A DNA stretch of 7,560 nucleotides, taken from assembly GCA_040509055.1 (NCBI GenBank), contig JBEVLT010000107.1:1-7560 (forward strand). Reading direction: 5' to 3'. Positions 5,460-7,560 of this stretch are shown one piece after another. The notes beneath the pieces are model-generated. The model was not told where the DNA came from. It did not search any database and worked only from the letters and a program-made list of their open reading frames with translations. Numbering within the stretch: position 1 is the first letter of the stretch; every line of letters begins with the position of its first letter. The position numbers and the translations under genes are program-made. The stretch is from JAJKIP01 sp040509055 (GTDB lineage Bacteria; Bacteroidota; Bacteroidia; Chitinophagales; Chitinophagaceae).

Positions 5460-6161
5460 TTACAGATCGCCCAATTGAGGACGCAGCACGATCTCTTCCG
5501 GGCAGGCCTGCGGTGATAATTGCGAAGCGGCATGGATCATTGCAGCGATATCGGCTGCCTCCATGATACGGTGCGGGTCCACGCCGGAGCCGCTCCAGGA
5601 GTCCGTATAGACGGCACCCGGGTACACTGCCGTTACTTTGATGCCATGCGGTTTTAGTTCGTGGCGCAGGTTTTTGGAAAAACCAGCCAAAGCGAATTTG
5701 CTGATGCTGTAAGCGCCGCCGCCCGGGTAGGCCTGCAGGGACGCGATGGAGCAAAGATTAAAAACATGTCCGCTGCGCTGCTCCATCATCCGGGGTAGCA
5801 GTGCCCGGGTGAGATGATAGGCGCTGTACAGGTTGGTAGCCAGCTGCGCTTCCAGCACGCCCTCTTGCTCGTCGTGCACATTGCCCGGCTCGAAGCTGCC
5901 GGCATTGTTGACCAGCACATCCGGAACACTACCCTGGTCCAGCACCCATTGCCCGCAATCCTTCGCCTGCTGGCGATCTGCAAGATCGAAGGGCCGGGCT
6001 TTGATGCCGACGCCGGGATAGCGGTTCACCAGGTCTTCCATTGCAGTGTACAGGGCCTTGTGGCTCCGCGATACGAGGAAAAGATCATGGCCGTTGGCGG
6101 CAAATGTATCGGCGATCGCCTTGCCAATGCCGCGCGAAGCGCCGGTAATAACGATGTTCAT
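5460..6161 (-). CDS. Short-chain dehydrogenase/reductase (SDR), classical type
   Basis: A 233-residue classical SDR oxidoreductase. The Rossmann cofactor motif TGASRGIG is at 6-13, NNAG at 85-88, and the catalytic tetrad N110, S138, Y151 and K155 (in YSISK) is complete. R10 and R32 after beta strand 2 favour NADP(H) over NAD(H). The segment after the active site, ending VYPGAVYTDSW (about 179-189), is the usual PG motif, and the C-terminus is short. The substrate cannot be told from the sequence; relatives include 3-ketoacyl-ACP reductases and diverse carbonyl reductases, and the 3-ketoacyl reductase role is not supported by context. The ATG at 6161 places the glycine motif at the normal distance from the N-terminus. 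It is divergent from the HAD phosphatase gene, with 73 bases between the two ATGs, and probably monocistronic given the terminator that follows. Confidence 0.93.
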   Translation of the reverse strand: MNIVITGASRGIGKAIADTFAANGHDLFLVSRSHKALYTAMEDLVNRYPGVGIKARPFDLADRQQAKDCGQWVLDQGSVPDVLVNNAGSFEPGNVHDEQEGVLEAQLATNLYSAYHLTRALLPRMMEQRSGHVFNLCSIASLQAYPGGGAYSISKFALAGFSKNLRHELKPHGIKVTAVYPGAVYTDSWSGSGVDPHRIMEAADIAAMIHAASQLSPQACPEEIVLRPQLGDL

Positions 6162-6209
6162 GGTACGTTAATTCTGCTTCCGCGGGTGCGGGAGTTGAAG
6201 GATTTACGG

Positions 6210-6217
6210 TTTCTTTG
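6210..6217 (+). promoter_or_regulatory. -7-like box for the HAD phosphatase gene
   Basis: TTTCTTTG matches TAnnTTTG at 7 of 8 positions and ends 17 bases before the ATG at 6235, almost the same distance as the box upstream of the gldH-like gene. No TTG lies at a proper -33 distance (one at 6195-6197 is too close). It directly abuts the opposed box of the SDR promoter. Confidence 0.35.
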
Positions 6218-6246
6218 CAAATCTACAACCTGTGATGAAGTACAAA
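6218..6246 (-). promoter_or_regulatory. Promoter of the SDR gene, overlapping the HAD gene start
   Basis: On the - strand TTTG (6246-6243) is followed after 17 bases by TAGATTTG (6225-6218), a perfect TAnnTTTG. This is the most complete Bacteroidota-type promoter in the window. It implies a 5' UTR of about 50 bases before the SDR ATG. The -33 part lies inside the first codons of the oppositely oriented HAD gene. Confidence 0.5.
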
Positions 6247-6930
6247 CATCTCTTTTTCGACCTCGATCATACCCTCTGGGATTTTGAAGCCAACGCACGG
6301 GCCACCCTCGAAACGCTGTACTCCGACATGCAGCTGCTGGCAAGAGGCGTCAACGACTTCGAGCTGTTTTACAGGAATTACCTGGGTCACAATGAAAAAC
6401 TTTGGGAGCGTTACCGCAGGGGCTATATCCGGCAGGAGGAGCTGCGGGTGAAACGGATGTGGCTGTCGCTGCTTGATTTCAAAATCGCCGACGATGAGCT
6501 GTCAAAGAAACTGAGCATACAATTCCTTGATTTGCTGCCTACCCGTACCCTCCTGTTTCCGCATACCAAAGAGATATTGCAGTACCTGACCGATAAAGGC
6601 TATGTACTGCACCTGATCACCAACGGCTTTGAAAAAGTGCAGCACAGCAAGCTGAAATATTCAGGGCTCGACCTGTTTTTTAAGGAAGTGGTCACTTCCG
6701 AAGGCTCCAACAGCCTGAAGCCGAACAAAGAGATATTCGAATACGCCCTGCATAAATCAGGCGCCGGCCTGCACGAAAGCATTATGCTCGGCGATACGAT
6801 CGACGTGGATATCCTGGGCGCCCGGAACGCGGGCATGGACCAGGTGTTTGTCAATCATCTTAAAATAACCGTGGCGGATCAACCAACCTATACGGTGCAT
6901 TCGCTGAAGGAGCTGGAAGAAATATTCTAA
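6235..6930 (+). CDS. yjjG: HAD-family YjjG-like noncanonical pyrimidine nucleotidase
   Basis: A 231-residue HAD hydrolase with all four motifs: motif I DLDHT (nucleophile D9, acid/base D11), motif II ITNG (T129), motif III with K162 in SLKPNKEIF, and motif IV MLGDTIDVD (D187, D192). An inserted helical cap (about 16-100) makes it a C1-type HAD. The start FFDLDHTLWDFEAN and the SLKPNKEIF segment are typical of the YjjG group, 5'-nucleotidases that clear noncanonical pyrimidine nucleotides in E. coli; the exact substrate here is inferred. A GTG three bases earlier (6232) is also in frame, but ATG 6235 is preferred because MKYKHLFFDLDHT is the usual N-terminus. The gene is divergent from the SDR gene and ends just before a nested inverted repeat with a terminator. 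Confidence 0.9.
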   Translation: MKYKHLFFDLDHTLWDFEANARATLETLYSDMQLLARGVNDFELFYRNYLGHNEKLWERYRRGYIRQEELRVKRMWLSLLDFKIADDELSKKLSIQFLDLLPTRTLLFPHTKEILQYLTDKGYVLHLITNGFEKVQHSKLKYSGLDLFFKEVVTSEGSNSLKPNKEIFEYALHKSGAGLHESIMLGDTIDVDILGARNAGMDQVFVNHLKITVADQPTYTVHSLKELEEIF

Positions 6931-7110
6931 CCACGAAGTCTCGAATGCACAGGGATACAGAGGTGTTTACCTATGCCTGTACTATTCCAATAAAAAAACC
7001 TGCCATACAGCCCTGCCGGCAGGTTTTATTCCTTATATACTATTTGATTGGGGGAAACAGAGAGTACAAAACAAGCCCTGTGCACCTCTGCATCACGGCG
7101 CATCCGTGGT
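6931..7110. repeat. Diverged inverted repeat, 35-nt arms, enclosing a terminator
   Basis: The left arm (6931-6965, CCACGAAG...CAGAGGTG) and the reverse complement of the right arm (7076-7110, ...CCGTGG) align without gaps at roughly 8 of the first 12 positions and 10 of 14 near the inner end, with a poorly matched middle. Each arm contains CACAGGG- or CAGAGG-like pieces separated by a few bases. The whole fills the gap between two convergent genes almost stop to stop. This looks like a decayed intergenic repeat; similar CCACGAAG/CACAGAGG words are familiar to me from Bacteroidota intergenic DNA, but that is memory, not a search. Confidence 0.45.
6992..7030. terminator. Bidirectional intrinsic terminator between convergent genes
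   Basis: AAAACCTGCC (6995-7004) pairs perfectly with GGCAGGTTTT (7018-7027) over ten bases around a 13-base loop. On the + strand the stem is followed by TTTTATT, and on the - strand by seven T (complement of 6992-6998), so it can stop both the HAD transcript and the phosphatidylserine decarboxylase transcript, more strongly the latter. Confidence 0.8.
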
Positions 7111-7116
7111 ATCACA

Positions 7117-7560
7117 TCACCATTCTGCAATCACCGTCACCCCACCCTTAGGCTTGTCGCCGATCTTCACTTTCAGCTTTACATTCAGCGGCAGCAGCAG
7201 GTCTACCCTGGAGCCGAACTTGATAAAGCCCATCTCGTCAGCCTGCTTTACGGTTTGACCGGCACGCAAATAGTTCACGATGCGTTTAGCCAGGGCGCCG
7301 GCAATCTGCTTCACGAGAATTTCCTTACCGTCCTTGCGATACACCACGGTATGCCGCTCGTTTTGCGTGGACGATTTGGGATGCCAGGCCACGAGGTATT
7401 TTCCTTTGTGATACTGGCTGTACACCACTTCACCGCTTACCGGGTTACGATTTACGTGCACGTTGGCAGGGCTCATAAAAATGGACACCTGCACCCGGCG
7501 ATCGGAAAAATATTCGTCGGCCTCTACTTCTTCTATCGCCACCACCTTGCCATCGGCAGG
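7117..7560 (-). CDS. psd: Phosphatidylserine decarboxylase family protein, 5' part outside window
   Basis: The reading frame is open to the window edge, so the visible 147 residues are the C-terminal part of a protein usually of about 215-220 residues; the missing part normally carries a membrane anchor. Reading from the edge it begins PADGKVVAIEEVE. A GTG at 7543-7545 is an internal Val, not the start. D3 in PADG and H35 in SPANVHVNR are the expected catalytic Asp and His. FGSR (G116-S117, Ser codon at 7210-7212) is the self-cleavage site of the short Psd type: cleavage between G and S leaves a beta chain and an alpha chain with an N-terminal pyruvoyl group, which decarboxylates phosphatidylserine to phosphatidylethanolamine at the inner membrane. 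The conserved WHPKSSTQNER and KQIAGALAKRIV segments support the family. It converges on the HAD gene across the shared terminator. Confidence 0.93.
   Translation of the reverse strand, partial: PADGKVVAIEEVEADEYFSDRRVQVSIFMSPANVHVNRNPVSGEVVYSQYHKGKYLVAWHPKSSTQNERHTVVYRKDGKEILVKQIAGALAKRIVNYLRAGQTVKQADEMGFIKFGSRVDLLLPLNVKLKVKIGDKPKGGVTVIAEW

Noticed and set aside
5814..6287. 157-residue + strand ORF antisense to the SDR gene, reaching the HAD start
   Set aside because: The SDR frame has complete catalytic motifs, and this ORF runs through the divergent promoter region and overlaps the HAD gene out of frame.
6945..7151. 68-residue + strand ORF in the gap after the HAD gene
   Set aside because: It runs through the bidirectional terminator and into the antisense of psd; no motif is seen.
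7117..7545. Psd starting at GTG 7545 as a complete 142-residue protein
   Set aside because: The frame stays open to base 7560 and continues with PADGK, a conserved internal motif, so the gene is cut by the window edge.

Overview
The window looks like chromosomal DNA from a Bacteroidota bacterium, most likely a Chitinophagaceae-type member of Sphingobacteriia/Chitinophagia. The evidence is a GldH-like gliding lipoprotein, a BatD-family protein, an E. coli YicC homologue, start regions without a clear Shine-Dalgarno, and several matches to the Bacteroidota -7 promoter element TAnnTTTG just upstream of genes. The family-level placement is inference. I see no transposase, integrase, phage gene, CRISPR array, tRNA or rRNA. 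Most of the window is compact housekeeping and envelope gene content.

Layout. Bases 1-378 hold no convincing protein gene. They contain two DnaA-box-like 9-mers, a very AT-rich tract, a small hairpin and a strong intrinsic terminator, which may include a short RNA gene. Next on the + strand are yicC (379-1254), a gldH-like lipoprotein gene with a TTG start (1384-1857), a compact sensor histidine kinase (1864-2856) and an OmpR-type response regulator (2886-3593). The last three are spaced as one transcription unit behind a perfect TAGCTTTG box. On the - strand, convergent with the regulator and sharing a TGATCA double-stop junction, are a BatD-family membrane protein (3594-5378) and, upstream of it, an SDR oxidoreductase (5460-6161). 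The SDR gene is divergent from a YjjG-like HAD nucleotidase (6235-6930, + strand). A 186-nt intergenic region with a bidirectional terminator nested in a diverged inverted repeat follows. The - strand phosphatidylserine decarboxylase gene (7117-7560) runs off the right edge.

How the genes fit together. Functions are mixed: RNA turnover (YicC), envelope and gliding (GldH), signal transduction (kinase and regulator), envelope or stress (BatD), redox (SDR), nucleotide-pool cleaning (YjjG-like) and phospholipid synthesis (Psd). The gldH-kinase-regulator cluster is the only group with clear operon spacing, and it suggests an envelope-linked two-component system.

The items most worth a second look are non-coding: the DnaA-box/AT-rich/short-RNA candidate at the left edge, the abutting opposed -7 boxes between the SDR and HAD genes, the alternative hairpins at the kinase/regulator junction, and the nested inverted repeat at 6931-7110. 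I found no clear new multi-gene system.
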